Counted from the stretch's first letter, positions 1 to 9,062 are shown. The stretch is 64,000 nucleotides of DNA from Streptococcus australis ATCC 700641 (GCF_000186465.1 NZ_GL636091.1:1786011-1850010); one strand, 5' to 3'. The notes: generated from the letters alone by a model not told the origin. Made by a program: numbers and translations.

Positions 1-2348
1 GGCAAGCGCAAGATAAAATCTTCAATACTCTCAAAGGGACGTTGGTCAATAATCCAATAGGCTAGATCTTTGGGAAGACCCTTGATATTTTTCATTCCTA
101 GATAAATCTTCTGATCTTGGAACTTATCCTTATAAGGAATGGTATTAATGGTCAAAGGAGCTACTTGGAAGTCAAATTGCAAAGCATCTGTCAAATAGTC
201 ACTACTAGAGTAGTTGAGCATAATGTCAAAGAAGACATCTGGATAATGGACTTTAAAGTAAGCCAATTGGAAGGCCAAGGCAGAGTAGGCATAGGCATGG
301 GAACGGTTGAAGCCATAGCCAGCAAATTTTTCCATAATGGCAAAGACTTGCTTGGCTTTTTCTGCACTATGCCCAAGCGCGATAGCCCCCTTGATAAAGT
401 CATCTTCCATCCGATGCATTTCTGCCACGTTCTTTTTCCCCATGGCCCGTCTGAGAATATCGGCCTTTCCTAGACTAAAGCCAGCAAAGGTCTGTGCCAC
501 CTGCATGACTTGTTCCTGATAGAGCATGATGCCATAAGTTGGTGCTAGAATCCCTTCCAAACTAGGATCAATCATATCGACCTTCTCTTTGCCATGCTTG
601 CGTTTGACGAAATTATCGATATAGTCACTAGCCCCTGGCCGGTTCAAAGAAGTCGTCGCAACAATTTCTTCAAAACAGCTAGGTTGAACTCGTCTAAGCA
701 AACGGATAGCACCCGTTTGCTCAAACTGGAAGATTCCCTTGGTATTACCCGCAGCAAATAAAGCAATCGTTTCTGGATCTTCTAGAGGAATATCCTCGAT
801 TTTAATATCCTTTTGATATTTTTCCTTCACTGCTTCCTGCATCCGTTGAGCAAAGGTTAAATTTCGTAGTCCTAAGAAGTCCATCTTGAGCAAGCCATTT
901 GCCTCAACACCATGGGCATCATATTGGGTCAGATTCATCTCCTCACCCATCTTGATTGGAATTTGATTGGTGAGGTCTTCTCCACTCATGACGACACCTG
1001 CCGCATGAATCGACGTCTGACGCGGTTGCCCTTCAATCCTCTTCGCAATTTCAAACCCCTTACGGTATTCTGGACGACTTTGGATGGCTTGACGGAAGGC
1101 TAAATTCTTTTCATAAGCAGAGGCTAAGGTGTCCCGTAAGCCAATCCGCTTGGTAAGGTTGGTTAACTCATACTCTGGAGTTCCAAATCTCTTAAAGACA
1201 TCTCGAATGGCTTGTTTGGCTCCAAAAGTTGAGAAGGTCACAATTTGAGCCACATGAGGACTGCGGTAGCGATTTTTAACATACTGGATAAATTTGGGAC
1301 GATAGACATCTGGAATATCAATATCAATATCTGGCATAGTATAGCGTTCCAGATTCAAAAAGCGCTCAAAGAGGAGATTGTTCTTGACTGGATCAATCCC
1401 TGTGATATCCAAGGCATAGGCTACTAGACTACCAACTGCTGATCCACGGCCCATCCCCATATAGTATCCCTGACTTCGACCAAACCGTAATAAATCCCAG
1501 ACAATCAAGAAATAGTCATCAAAGCCCATCTGATGGATGACCGCTAATTCATGACGCAAACGCTCTTGGTAAACCGTCTGGTCCAGCCCCTTGCTTCTCA
1601 AACCTTCTTCAGACAATTCACGTAATTCCTCGACAGCAGGTTTCTCCGGATTAAAACGGGGAAGCTTTAATTGCGTATCAATCTCATAATGAACAGCCAC
1701 AAGGGCCTTCTCTAGATAGGCAATACTATCTGGATAATTATGCACAAAGGCCCGCTCCAACTCTTCTGGTGGCAGGAACATCATAGAAGTGTCAACAGCT
1801 CCTACTTCCTTCAGACTGCAATTATTACGAATAGCGTGGAGCATCTGAAGACTCTCCAAATCACTCGTAGAAAAATAGCGGACCGTATGGAGTGGGAAAA
1901 CAGGACGAGAAAACTGTTTCGCTGGAGTATCTGGAAAGACACCAATCGCAAAGTCTTGGCCCAAGTCTAAATACTCAATCCCTTCAAAATAGGGAACGAC
2001 GATGGCTATATCCTCCAAAAAGTGTTGGAAAGCCGACCAGTCTGTTGTCCCCATCATTTTCATGCTAGAAATCTTGATTAAATGTTTATAGCCTTTGGTT
2101 CCTAATGCAATCAAACGGATAGACAAAGGCCCAGCTGGTAACTCGACCTCCAAATCAAGACCTAGGACAGCCCCCATACCAGCTTTTTGACACTCTTCTA
2201 AAAACTCGTAGCCCCCATATAAATTATCTATGTCCATGAGACCAATTTGTTGGTAACCCATTTCTTTGGCACGCTGAATATAGTCTCGAATAGAGACTAA
2301 ACTGTCCATAAAGGTATAAACCGATTTTGTGTCCAGTTGTGTAATCAC
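1..2348 (-). CDS. dnaE: DNA polymerase III alpha subunit DnaE, N-terminal ~782 codons (runs off the left edge)
   Basis: Catalytic subunit of the replicative DNA polymerase III (DnaE class), which extends primers at the fork together with PolC in Firmicutes. Start is GTG at 2346-2348, with an AAGGAG ribosome site about 6 nt before it; the protein begins MITQLDTKSVYTFM, the PHP-domain start. Readable family blocks include MGFDDYFLIVWDLLR, GRGSAVGSLVA and MPDIDIDIPDVYRP, the last carrying catalytic aspartates. The frame stays open to base 1, so about three quarters of a roughly 1,030-residue family protein is present and the C-terminus lies outside the window. Nothing suggests damage. Identification is firm from these blocks. 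Confidence 0.95.
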   Translation of the reverse strand, partial: MITQLDTKSVYTFMDSLVSIRDYIQRAKEMGYQQIGLMDIDNLYGGYEFLEECQKAGMGAVLGLDLEVELPAGPLSIRLIALGTKGYKHLIKISSMKMMGTTDWSAFQHFLEDIAIVVPYFEGIEYLDLGQDFAIGVFPDTPAKQFSRPVFPLHTVRYFSTSDLESLQMLHAIRNNCSLKEVGAVDTSMMFLPPEELERAFVHNYPDSIAYLEKALVAVHYEIDTQLKLPRFNPEKPAVEELRELSEEGLRSKGLDQTVYQERLRHELAVIHQMGFDDYFLIVWDLLRFGRSQGYYMGMGRGSAVGSLVAYALDITGIDPVKNNLLFERFLNLERYTMPDIDIDIPDVYRPKFIQYVKNRYRSPHVAQIVTFSTFGAKQAIRDVFKRFGTPEYELTNLTKRIGLRDTLASAYEKNLAFRQAIQSRPEYRKGFEIAKRIEGQPRQTSIHAAGVVMSGEDLTNQIPIKMGEEMNLTQYDAHGVEANGLLKMDFLGLRNLTFAQRMQEAVKEKYQKDIKIEDIPLEDPETIALFAAGNTKGIFQFEQTGAIRLLRRVQPSCFEEIVATTSLNRPGASDYIDNFVKRKHGKEKVDMIDPSLEGILAPTYGIMLYQEQVMQVAQTFAGFSLGKADILRRAMGKKNVAEMHRMEDDFIKGAIALGHSAEKAKQVFAIMEKFAGYGFNRSHAYAYSALAFQLAYFKVHYPDVFFDIMLNYSSSDYLTDALQFDFQVAPLTINTIPYKDKFQDQKIYLGMKNIKGLPKDLAYWIIDQRPFESIEDFILRL

Positions 2349-2436
2349 CTTGCACTCCTTTTCGTCCGTTCTTTCCTTCTATTATACAGGAAATCCGACA
2401 AAGAAGACACTCTTACCCATTGCTAATCCTGCCTAA

Positions 2437-2462
2437 CAAAAAAACAGATCGATAAATCTGCT
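2437..2462 (-). terminator. Intrinsic terminator after tRNA-Ser
   Basis: On the minus strand CAGAT and ATCTG flank a short loop and are followed by seven T residues. It lies 14 bases past the tRNA-Ser 3' end and would also stop transcription before dnaE. Confidence 0.6.
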
Positions 2463-2475
2463 TTTCTTTCTTATA

Positions 2476-2563
2476 CGGAAGACATGGGATTCGAACCCAC
2501 GCACGCTATTACACGCCTACCGCGTTTCCAACACGGCCTCTTAAGCCTCTTGAGTAATCTTCC
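2476..2563 (-). tRNA. tRNA-Ser(GGA)
   Basis: An 88-nt class II tRNA. The acceptor stem pairs GGAAGAT with GTCTTCC, with discriminator G. The anticodon arm is CCGTG/CGCGG around loop TTGGAAA, giving anticodon GGA (reads UCC/UCU). A long variable arm and the T-arm core GGTTCGAATCC are present, as expected for serine. The 3' CCA is not encoded. Confidence 0.96.
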
Positions 2564-2575
2564 AAACTAGTATCC

Positions 2576-2604
2576 ATTATACGGAAAAGCGCCCCTCCTG
2601 TCAA
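2576..2604 (-). promoter_or_regulatory. Sigma-A promoter of tRNA-Ser
   Basis: Perfect consensus on the minus strand: TTGACA at 2604-2599, 17-nt spacer, TATAAT at 2581-2576, placing the start a few bases ahead of the tRNA. The spacer is GC-rich, unlike the surrounding sequence. Confidence 0.9.
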
Positions 2605-2657
2605 CAAAAAATTTAGGAATCGCTCACAAGATATCATTGCTTGATAGATTTTTAAAG

Positions 2658-2686
2658 AAACAAAAAACGACAAGGGTTTATCGTTT
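2658..2686 (-). terminator. Intrinsic terminator of ssrA
   Basis: Minus-strand stem AACGATAA/TTGTCGTT with loop ACCC, followed by a T-rich run. It lies 14 nt beyond the tmRNA 3' end. Confidence 0.8.
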
Positions 2687-2699
2687 GCATATATAAAAA

Positions 2700-3044
2700 T
2701 GGAGCCGGTGGGAGTCGAACCCACGTCCAAACATCTGCCAGCATATTTGTCTACAACCATAGGTTATGTATTGGTTTAACAGCTCCTCGACACATAACTC
2801 AAGCCTAGGAACTGCGAGACTATCAATCTCTTATCAAACTGCTAGACAAAGTTTGATCGTATCTCGCTAAAATTAAGACCTGTCATCAGACACGAGCAAT
2901 CTGAATCGGGTCACGCCTGCTGGTTTTTAGGCAGCTAGAGCGTAAGAAGTGTTATTTTTTGCAGTTATATTTAACTGAGCGTTTACGTCGCCACACGAGT
3001 CGCAAAATATGCCTCATAATGCCTGTCGAATCCGTAACGACCCC
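2700..3044 (-). ncRNA. ssrA: tmRNA (transfer-messenger RNA)
   Basis: Rescues stalled ribosomes: the tRNA-like end is charged with alanine, and the mRNA-like part adds a degradation tag in trans-translation with SmpB. The 5' end GGGGTCG pairs with the 3' CGGCTCC, and the T-arm GGTTCGACTCCC is intact; CCA is not encoded. The tag reading frame at 2962-2927 codes AKNNTSYALAA followed by TAA, the form known from mitis-group streptococci. The mature 345-nt RNA is processed from a short 5' leader and ends just ahead of a strong terminator. Confidence 0.97.
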
Positions 3045-3059
3045 AAAATGATATACTCA

Positions 3060-3088
3060 AGTGTATCATTTTTTGGATAAAATGGCAA
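3060..3088 (-). promoter_or_regulatory. Probable ssrA promoter
   Basis: TTGCCA at 3088-3083 and TACACT at 3065-3060, spaced by 17 nt, on the minus strand. Initiation here would leave a leader of about 10 nt for RNase P removal. The -10 lies inside a near-perfect palindrome (3047-3068). Confidence 0.6.
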
Positions 3089-3090
3089 AA

Positions 3091-3117
3091 GAAAAAGAGG
3101 GATCTCTTCCCTCTTTC
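3091..3117 (-). terminator. Intrinsic terminator of the ABC transporter pair
   Basis: Stem AAAGAGGGA/TCCCTCTTT in the minus direction followed by T residues, 5 nt after the permease stop codon. Confidence 0.85.
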
Positions 3118-3121
3118 ACTT

Positions 3122-3922
3122 TTATTGCAAGTTTAGTTTGAATTTTGTTACATAATGTACCGTGAAATACATCGCTACAATTTTCACCACTTCATAGATA
3201 TAGGCAGGAATAAAGTTAACAACCAAGATATCACTAAGAGTATCAGAAGACATAGTTGCAGTTCTTGAAAGTTCTGAAATAGATATAGAAGGGAACAATC
3301 TTCCAATGATACTGAGAACGACCCAAAGGATAAATCCAAAGACGAAGGCCATCACGATACGATTGTTAATGAAGAGCTGACCCAGTGAGATGGCACAGTA
3401 GAGCATTAAAATACCTGAAATAGTCGCTAACACTTGAAATAGCAAGCTTTGCCAAATAAGAGATGACCCAATATGTTCGAACACTGGACCAAGCACATCA
3501 AAGATATTCTGTTGTTGAGCAAGACCGATCACTCCTAAGAAAATAAGCAAAGAAAGAATCAAGCTAATAAAACAGAAAATGCTCCAGATCAAAGCAGATG
3601 TTACTTTTACAAGTAAAACAGTATGAGATCCAGTTGGCAATGTCCAGGTCAAATAACCTTCACGACCAAAAATATTGTTATAAAAACGACGAATAATAAT
3701 AATATAGTTGGTCAAGGTCAAGCCAATGTAACCTGCAAAAATAACCAGGACAATAATTCCCACAATTGTATAAGTTGTATCTGCTGTATAAGTCGCTGCC
3801 CCAGTTATAACACTAGAAGCTAATAAACCAGCAAAAATGGAGAGAATAGCAAGCACACCCGAAATAATGAGATACCACTTATAGGTTGCTTTTAATTCAT
3901 ATTTCATTAATTTCCCAAACAT
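3122..3922 (-). CDS. ABC transporter permease (six-segment membrane protein)
   Basis: A 266-residue integral membrane protein paired with the ATPase immediately upstream (9-nt gap). It has a short cytoplasmic start (MFGKLMKYELKATYKWY) followed by about six hydrophobic segments: roughly residues 17-40, 50-75, 105-130, 150-178, 187-212 and 240-258. This matches the ABC-2 type permeases that accompany small YtrB/BcrA-like ATPases. The substrate cannot be told from sequence; such pairs are used in envelope stress, peptide resistance or lipid export. The usual GntR-type regulator gene of this arrangement is not next to it. A terminator closes the operon. Confidence 0.8.
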   Translation of the reverse strand: MFGKLMKYELKATYKWYLIISGVLAILSIFAGLLASSVITGAATYTADTTYTIVGIIVLVIFAGYIGLTLTNYIIIIRRFYNNIFGREGYLTWTLPTGSHTVLLVKVTSALIWSIFCFISLILSLLIFLGVIGLAQQQNIFDVLGPVFEHIGSSLIWQSLLFQVLATISGILMLYCAISLGQLFINNRIVMAFVFGFILWVVLSIIGRLFPSISISELSRTATMSSDTLSDILVVNFIPAYIYEVVKIVAMYFTVHYVTKFKLNLQ

Positions 3923-3931
3923 AAGAACCTC

Positions 3932-4639
3932 CTAATACATTCTAAATTGTTCACGGAAGATCTCATCAATCGATTTACCGTATTGGTTGCGAAGAACAGT
4001 TGTGTTTTCATGCAACAGAATACGTCCTTGATTGATAAAGAGCGCTTCATCCAAGACTTGTTCAACGTCCGCAATCAAGTGGGTTGAAATCAATACTGAT
4101 GAGTTTGGACGACGATTTTGAATGATGGTTCTAAGAATGTAATCACGCGCAGCAGGATCCACTCCACCAATAGGTTCATCAAGAATGTACAAATCCGCTT
4201 CACGGCTCATGACCAAAATTAATTGAACTTTTTCCTTATTCCCTTTAGAGAGTTGTTTCAATTTTTGCTCTGGGTGCAAGTGTAAATCATTCAACAATTG
4301 ATAAGCACGTTGAGCATTGAAATCCTTATAGAAGTCTTGGAAGAAACGAAGGGTTTCTGAAATTTTCATATTCTCATCCAAATAAGTTGTATCTGGCAAA
4401 TAAGAAACGACTTGTTTGGTTTTTGCAGAAGGTACTTGGCCATGGATGTAGACATTACCAGAAGTTGGTTGCAAGAGCCCATTCACTAATTTAATAATGG
4501 TAGTTTTCCCACTTCCGTTTGGTCCTAACAAACCAATGATACGACCCGGTTGAATATTGACACTCACATCACCTAAGGCAATATGTTTACCATACACTTT
4601 TTGAACATGGTCTAAGTAGACCAAAGGGTACTGATTCAT
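3932..4639 (-). CDS. ABC transporter ATP-binding protein
   Basis: A 235-residue nucleotide-binding subunit that powers the permease encoded 9 nt downstream. Walker A is GPNGSGKT (about residue 38), the signature is LSKGNKEK, which departs from the canonical LSGGQ, and Walker B with the catalytic glutamate reads LYILDEP, followed by a D-loop GGVDP and the switch histidine in ISTHL. The degenerate signature and short length fit the YtrB/CcmA-like subgroup. It starts at ATG with an AGGAG-type site, and a near-consensus promoter lies directly upstream, so it opens a two-gene operon. Substrate unknown. Confidence 0.88.
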   Translation of the reverse strand: MNQYPLVYLDHVQKVYGKHIALGDVSVNIQPGRIIGLLGPNGSGKTTIIKLVNGLLQPTSGNVYIHGQVPSAKTKQVVSYLPDTTYLDENMKISETLRFFQDFYKDFNAQRAYQLLNDLHLHPEQKLKQLSKGNKEKVQLILVMSREADLYILDEPIGGVDPAARDYILRTIIQNRRPNSSVLISTHLIADVEQVLDEALFINQGRILLHENTTVLRNQYGKSIDEIFREQFRMY

Positions 4640-4668
4640 AATCTTCTCCTTAATTTAATAATGATTCT

Positions 4669-4697
4669 ATTATAACCTTACTAAGAAGTGATTGCAA
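4669..4697 (-). promoter_or_regulatory. Promoter of the ABC transporter operon
   Basis: TTGCAA at 4697-4692, exact 17-nt spacer, TATAAT at 4674-4669, about 30 nt upstream of the ATPase start codon. Confidence 0.85.
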
Positions 4698-4757
4698 GAT
4701 ATAATCGTAAAAGAAGGTAGAATGTTCGTACTATTTGACATCCAAACCATCTTCACT

Positions 4758-4788
4758 AAAAAAAGAGGAACATCTGCCCCTCCTTTAA
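4758..4788 (-). terminator. Terminator of the MIP18-family gene
   Basis: Imperfect GGAGGGG...TTCCTC stem on the minus strand followed by seven T residues, just after the stop of the Fe-S factor gene. Confidence 0.7.
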
Positions 4789-4795
4789 AACAATT

Positions 4796-5125
4796 TTATT
4801 TAATTCCCAATGCAATCCGCGCATAGCGGCTCATCTTTTCAACTGTCCAAGCTGGATACCAGACCAGTTTCACATCGACCTTGGTCACTTCTTCCATTCC
4901 CGTTAAGGCATCATAAATCTGATCCGTCAGCAAGTCTGCCAATGGGCAACCCATGGTGGTGAGGGTCATATCGATTTCTGTTTCACCAGTTTCACCATCA
5001 AACCGAATTTCGTAGACCAAACCAAGGTTGACAATATCAATCCCTAATTCAGGATCGATGACCTGCTCTAGATTTTCAAGAATACGGTTTTTAATTTGTT
5101 CGATTTCTTCTGTCGTATAACTCAT
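4796..5125 (-). CDS. MIP18/DUF59-family iron-sulfur cluster assembly factor
   Basis: A 109-residue single-domain protein of the PaaD/SufT/MIP18 family, which helps mature or insert Fe-S clusters. The pattern ILENLEQVIDPELGIDIVNL at residues 14-33 and the conserved cysteine block TTMGCPLAD around residue 57 are diagnostic. Length is normal for the stand-alone domain. It starts at ATG with AAGGAG behind it and has its own terminator. It lies downstream of rpoD in the same direction, separated by the 49-bp repeat array. The exact client protein is unknown. Confidence 0.88.
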   Translation of the reverse strand: MSYTTEEIEQIKNRILENLEQVIDPELGIDIVNLGLVYEIRFDGETGETEIDMTLTTMGCPLADLLTDQIYDALTGMEEVTKVDVKLVWYPAWTVEKMSRYARIALGIK

Positions 5126-5202
5126 TCTTCACTCCTTCTTCATTTGGTTCAACCCTATGAAGAATTTCTTTGTTTACGGAAACACAAATATTGAGGGAAC
5201 TC

Positions 5203-5523
5203 TATAAAAGACCGCCCGGACATTCTTCGCTTCCGAATTATTTTGGCTCAGGTTAAAAATGTCCATTGGATCTTCCTCGCTTCCGAATTTCTCGGATCGG
5301 GTTAAAAAGGTCCACCAGACCTGGGGCGCTTCTTCATTTCTAGGCGACCGTTAAAAATGTCCACTGGATCTTCCTCGCTTCCGAATTTCTCGGATCGGGT
5401 TAAAAAGGTCCACCGGACCTAGGTCGCTTCTTCATTTCTAGGCGACCGTTAAAAATGTCCACCGGACTTGGGCCACTCTCTTATTTTTGGGTGGCCGTTA
5501 AAAATGTCCACTGGACATTTTTA
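5203..5523. repeat. 49-bp tandem repeat array of terminator-like hairpins after rpoD
   Basis: Units begin with GTTAAAAA at 5252, 5301, 5350, 5399, 5448 and 5497, exactly 49 bp apart, with a degenerate unit at about 5203. Alternate units are more alike (5252 with 5350, 5301 with 5399), giving a 98-bp higher-order period. Read on the minus strand, as the rpoD transcript would be, each unit ends in GTCC(A/G)GTGGAC followed by TTTTTAAC. It is preceded by a second hairpin such as GGTCGC...GCGACC or GGCCAC...GTGGCC. The first one after the rpoD stop is a perfect palindrome, TTAAAAATGTCC/GGACATTTTTAA. There are no unique spacers, so it is not CRISPR. Together with 5126-5202, where nothing else is seen, it fills the gap between rpoD and the Fe-S factor gene. 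Confidence 0.92.
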
Positions 5524-6633
5524 ATCCTCTATAAAGTCACGCAATGGTTTGCTTCTGCTTGGGTGGCGGAGTTTACGGAGGGCTTTGGCTTCGATCTGAC
5601 GGATCCGTTCACGAGTCACGTTAAAGACTTTGCCCACATCTTCCAAAGTCCGCATTTTTCCATCATCCAAACCGAAACGGAGACGAAGGACGTTTTCTTC
5701 CCGATCTGTCAAAGTATCGAGGACTTCATCTAATTGTTCACGTAGAACCACACGAGTAGTATAGTCTACTGGATTTTCGATCACTTCGTCTTCGATGAAA
5801 TCTCCCAAATGGCTATCATCTTCTTCCCCAATTGGGGTTTCGAGAGAAACGGGTTCTTGGGCAATTTTCAAGATTTCACGTACCTTATCTGGCGTCATAT
5901 CCATGCGTTCAGCGATTTGTTCAGGTGTTGGATCTTGTCCCAATTCTTGCAAGAGATTGCGTTGCTCCCGAACCAATTTGTTAATGGTTTCCACCATGTG
6001 AACAGGAATCCGAATGGTACGGGCTTGGTCTGCGATAGCACGAGTGATAGCCTGACGGATCCACCAAGTCGCATAAGTAGAGAACTTAAATCCTTTGGTA
6101 TAGTCAAACTTATCAACGGCCTTCATCAAGCCCATATTTCCTTCTTGGATCAAATCCAAGAATTGCATCCCACGACCGACATAGCGCTTCGCAATGGAAA
6201 CAACCAAACGAAGGTTGGCTTCTGCCAAACGTTGCTTGGCTTCCAAGTCTCCTTGTTCCACTAAGATAGCCAATTCTTGCTCTTCTTCATTGGTTAAAAG
6301 AGGAACGACCCCAATTTCTTTCAAATACATCCGTACTGGGTCATTGACCTTGGCAGAGTTACTTCCAAGCAATTCCTCATCCGTCAACTCTGGTTCTTCC
6401 TCTTCGGTGTTCAAGACACGCGCGCTTGGATTTCCTTCCTTGTCCGTGATGGAAATCCCTGCATCCTGAATCCGTTGCAACAAATCATCAATTCCATCGG
6501 CATCCAAGGTAAAAGGAATGACCAATTGATCATTGATTTCATCATCTGTTGCAGTACCACTTTTCTTATGACTACGAATAAACTCCGCAATTTGGACATC
6601 TAAAGTTGTGATATCTTTTTGTTCTTTCGCCAT
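5521..6633 (-). CDS. rpoD: Primary sigma factor RpoD (sigma-A / sigma-70)
   Basis: The housekeeping sigma factor that directs RNA polymerase to TTGACA/TATAAT promoters such as those seen across this window. The 370 residues include a short region 1.1, region 1.2 ([16 protein letters not shown], about 101-116), region 2 ([20 protein letters not shown] and [18 protein letters not shown]) and region 4.2 ending [20 protein letters not shown]. Length matches Gram-positive SigA. It starts 2 nt after the dnaG stop, so the two are co-transcribed. Its stop codon runs straight into the 49-bp terminator-like array, which probably sets the 3' end of the dnaG-rpoD mRNA. Confidence 0.97.
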   Translation of the reverse strand: MAKEQKDITTLDVQIAEFIRSHKKSGTATDDEINDQLVIPFTLDADGIDDLLQRIQDAGISITDKEGNPSARVLNTEEEEPELTDEELLGSNSAKVNDPVRMYLKEIGVVPLLTNEEEQELAILVEQGDLEAKQRLAEANLRLVVSIAKRYVGRGMQFLDLIQEGNMGLMKAVDKFDYTKGFKFSTYATWWIRQAITRAIADQARTIRIPVHMVETINKLVREQRNLLQELGQDPTPEQIAERMDMTPDKVREILKIAQEPVSLETPIGEEDDSHLGDFIEDEVIENPVDYTTRVVLREQLDEVLDTLTDREENVLRLRFGLDDGKMRTLEDVGKVFNVTRERIRQIEAKALRKLRHPSRSKPLRDFIED

Positions 6634-6635
6634 TC

Positions 6636-8420
6636 CTACTCCATTCTTCTTTTTTGAGCGATTAGTCGCTCGAGTTCCAATAAAGCCTGATCCGCATCTC
6701 CACTGTGAGAAGCTTCTCGGACTTTTTTCCCTATTTGTTGACTTTCTTTTCGGAGAAGCTCCCGATTTCTCGTTTCTTCCACTTCTTCCAGCTCATTCTC
6801 CGCAATTTCATCCGGTAAATTTTCTTCTAACATCAGATACCAGGCCCGTTGGACTTCCTCTGTCTGCTCTGACAAATCCTGCGATGTCACTTCTCCATTT
6901 TGGCAAAGAAGTTGGTACAAGATTTGCAAGGCAGGGGTATCAAATGAAAAATCTGTCCGAAGACGATATTCATTCAAAACATAAGGAAAAGCGTTCATCC
7001 GATGAAGAAGATGATTCTCAGCCCGAACCAGGCGAGGCAATTGCTTCTGTAAAACAGTTGGACTAGCAAGTGGAGCCTGTGTCTGGATTTGCGTTTGCTC
7101 CTGACGCTGGCTACGCATCTGTAGGCGACTAGCATTAACTGTTTGTTCCACCTGCAAATAATCAAAGTCTGCCAACAGATCAGCTAATTTGTATATATAT
7201 GTGTTCTGAGCCGTTACAGAAGGTGTCTGAGCAATTAAAGGAGCCATTTTTTCAACAAATTCAATCTGCGCCTGCAAATTTTCAATATTGTCTGGCTTCC
7301 AATAATCCATGAGAAACTCTACGCGACTGAGACGTGTTTTTTCCAATAAGTCCGCCAAAGCTTGAGGAGAATTCTTATTGAGATACTCGTCTGGGTCCAT
7401 CTGATCAGGAATCTGGACGACCTCTACCTCGTGTTTATCTAAAACCTCTAAAGCCTTAGCTGTTGCTAACCGTCCAGCTTTATCTCCATCATAGGCTAAG
7501 ATAACCTTTTTAGTAAATTTGCTCAGATGGGCCACATGTTCCTGCGTGAGCGCTGTCCCCATGGAGGCAACTGCATTCTCAATACCAGCTCGGTAGGCTG
7601 CGATGACATCCATGAATCCTTCCATCAGGTATAGTTCATGGTTCTTCTTTGCAACTTGCTTGGCCTTGTCCAAATGGTAGAGCTCATAACTCTTGTTAAA
7701 AAGGAGCGTACTGCGGCTGTTCTTGTATTTCCCTTGAGGCTTTGCTCCCTCAACTGGTTCACGCCAGAGTCGACCAGAAAAGGCAATGACTCGGCCAGTA
7801 TCGTCCGATAAGGGAAACATAATGCGATTTTGAAAAGCATCATATATAGTCCCCATATCACTAATGTGAAACAGTCCCGACTCGGCCATAATTTTTTCTG
7901 AAAACTTTCCAGAAACACTCTGATACAGATAATTTCCTTCTGCCGGCGCTAGCCCTATTTGAAAATGCCGAAGCACCTCATCATCAAGCCCTCGATCGTA
8001 AAGGTATTGCCGAGCATCCTCTCCCATCTTTGTCGTCATCAGGATGGCATGATAGAACTTGGCAGCCTCCTGATGAATCTCATAAAAGGGTTGTTTCCCA
8101 TCTGCTTGTTGTCCCCTTGACTGAGGAGCATGGGTCTGCACATGAATGCCTACTTGATCTCCAACAATTTGAACAGCTTCCATGAAGGAGACTCCACGAT
8201 AGTCTTCGATAAACTTAAAAACATCGCCTGATTTGCCACAACCAAAACAATGATAAAACTGCTTATCCTCGACTACGTTAAAAGAAGGCGTCTTTTCACC
8301 ATGAAAAGGGCAGAGTCCTAAAAAGTTTCGTCCTGCCTTTGTCAATTGAACGACTTCTCCGATTACATCTACAATATTCACACTGTTTTTAATTTCTGAA
8401 ATCAGTTGTTTGTCAACCAT
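6636..8420 (-). CDS. dnaG: DNA primase
   Basis: Synthesises RNA primers for chromosome replication. 594 residues from the chosen ATG at 8418-8420, which has GGAGG 8 nt upstream; the frame is open further upstream to 8561, but that extension has no ribosome site. Domains in order: CHC2 zinc finger with [11 protein letters not shown] and HCFGCG (about residues 39-63), the catalytic core with [17 protein letters not shown] and [11 protein letters not shown] (TOPRIM, about 255-315), and a C-terminal helicase-binding region ending [12 protein letters not shown]. It is followed after 2 nt by rpoD, the classical macromolecular synthesis pair. rpsU, the third member, is separated by mscL on the other strand. 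Confidence 0.95.
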   Translation of the reverse strand: MVDKQLISEIKNSVNIVDVIGEVVQLTKAGRNFLGLCPFHGEKTPSFNVVEDKQFYHCFGCGKSGDVFKFIEDYRGVSFMEAVQIVGDQVGIHVQTHAPQSRGQQADGKQPFYEIHQEAAKFYHAILMTTKMGEDARQYLYDRGLDDEVLRHFQIGLAPAEGNYLYQSVSGKFSEKIMAESGLFHISDMGTIYDAFQNRIMFPLSDDTGRVIAFSGRLWREPVEGAKPQGKYKNSRSTLLFNKSYELYHLDKAKQVAKKNHELYLMEGFMDVIAAYRAGIENAVASMGTALTQEHVAHLSKFTKKVILAYDGDKAGRLATAKALEVLDKHEVEVVQIPDQMDPDEYLNKNSPQALADLLEKTRLSRVEFLMDYWKPDNIENLQAQIEFVEKMAPLIAQTPSVTAQNTYIYKLADLLADFDYLQVEQTVNASRLQMRSQRQEQTQIQTQAPLASPTVLQKQLPRLVRAENHLLHRMNAFPYVLNEYRLRTDFSFDTPALQILYQLLCQNGEVTSQDLSEQTEEVQRAWYLMLEENLPDEIAENELEEVEETRNRELLRKESQQIGKKVREASHSGDADQALLELERLIAQKRRME

Positions 8421-8458
8421 AAACAGTGCCTCCATTTTACCATAGATTATCACTTTAT

Positions 8459-8487
8459 ATTTTATACTAAAAGTTAGTAAAAGTAAA
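8459..8487 (-). promoter_or_regulatory. Probable dnaG-rpoD promoter
   Basis: TTTACT at 8487-8482 and TAAAAT at 8464-8459 with 17-nt spacing, about 40 nt upstream of the dnaG start. Confidence 0.5.
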
Positions 8488-8566
8488 TTTTTTCCTACCG
8501 ATTTCAAACTAAAAAGAAAAGATTTTCCCCACTTATCACTAATTTCAAAAAAATTAGGCATATTTC

Positions 8567-8595
8567 TTGTCAGTCTATGTATTTTTCGTTATACT
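8567..8595 (+). promoter_or_regulatory. mscL promoter
   Basis: TTGTCA at 8567-8572, 17-nt spacer, TATACT at 8590-8595, 40 nt before the mscL ATG. Confidence 0.8.
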
Positions 8596-8635
8596 GTCAT
8601 AGTAAAAATTCATTATGAAAGGACATATTTAGGAT

Positions 8636-9016
8636 ATGTTAAAAGAATTGAAAGCTTTTCTCCTTCGTGGGAACGTTGTTGACCTTGCTGTTGCAGTCGT
8701 TATCGGAGCTGCATTTGGAGCTATCGTTACATCATTTGTGAACGATATCATCACTCCACTTATTTTGAACCCAGCTTTGAAAGCTGCTCGTGTTAAAAAT
8801 ATTGCACAATTGTCATGGAACGGTGTTGCATACGGTAGCTTCTTGAGCGCTGTTATCAACTTCCTTGTTGTTGGTACTGTTCTTTTCTTTGTAGTGAAAG
8901 CTGCTGAGAAAGCTCAAAACCTTGGTAAAAAAGAGGAAGTTGCTGAAGAAGAAGTTGCTGCTCCTACTCAAGAAGAGTTGCTTGCTGAAATCCGCGACTT
9001 GCTCGCAAACAAATAA
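8636..9016 (+). CDS. mscL: Large-conductance mechanosensitive channel MscL
   Basis: Pentameric membrane channel that opens under high membrane tension to release solutes during hypo-osmotic shock. 126 residues: an N-terminal amphipathic helix MLKELKAFLLRGNVVDLAVA, TM1 with VIGAAFGAIVTSFVNDIITP, a periplasmic-type loop, TM2 SFLSAVINFLVVGTVLFFVV, and an acidic cytoplasmic helix ending EELLAEIRDLLANK. Both the order and the TM1 FGAIVxSFVxDIIxP motif are diagnostic. It has its own promoter and terminator and sits alone on the plus strand between rpsU and dnaG. Confidence 0.97.
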   Translation: MLKELKAFLLRGNVVDLAVAVVIGAAFGAIVTSFVNDIITPLILNPALKAARVKNIAQLSWNGVAYGSFLSAVINFLVVGTVLFFVVKAAEKAQNLGKKEEVAEEEVAAPTQEELLAEIRDLLANK

Positions 9017-9030
9017 TCAGATAAAAAGAT

Positions 9031-9062
9031 CCGATCTTCTAGCTAGAAGGTCGGCTTTTTTT
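9031..9062 (+). terminator. mscL terminator
   Basis: CCGA.CTTCTA/TAGAAG.TCGG stem followed by CTTTTTTT, 14 nt after the mscL stop. Confidence 0.85.

Noticed and set aside
2509..2760. Minus-strand open frame of 83 codons
   Set aside because: It spans tRNA-Ser, its promoter, the ssrA terminator and the tmRNA 3' end; RNA genes explain the sequence.
5203..5523. Repeat array considered as CRISPR
   Set aside because: Units are contiguous and repeat over their whole 49 bp with no unique spacers, and no cas genes are nearby.
5809..6264. Plus-strand 151-codon frame inside rpoD
   Set aside because: Shadow of the highly conserved sigma factor gene on the opposite strand, without a start context.
8421..8561. 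Longer DnaG start at 8561
   Set aside because: The extension has no ribosome site and covers the predicted promoter; GGAGG is correctly placed for the ATG at 8420.
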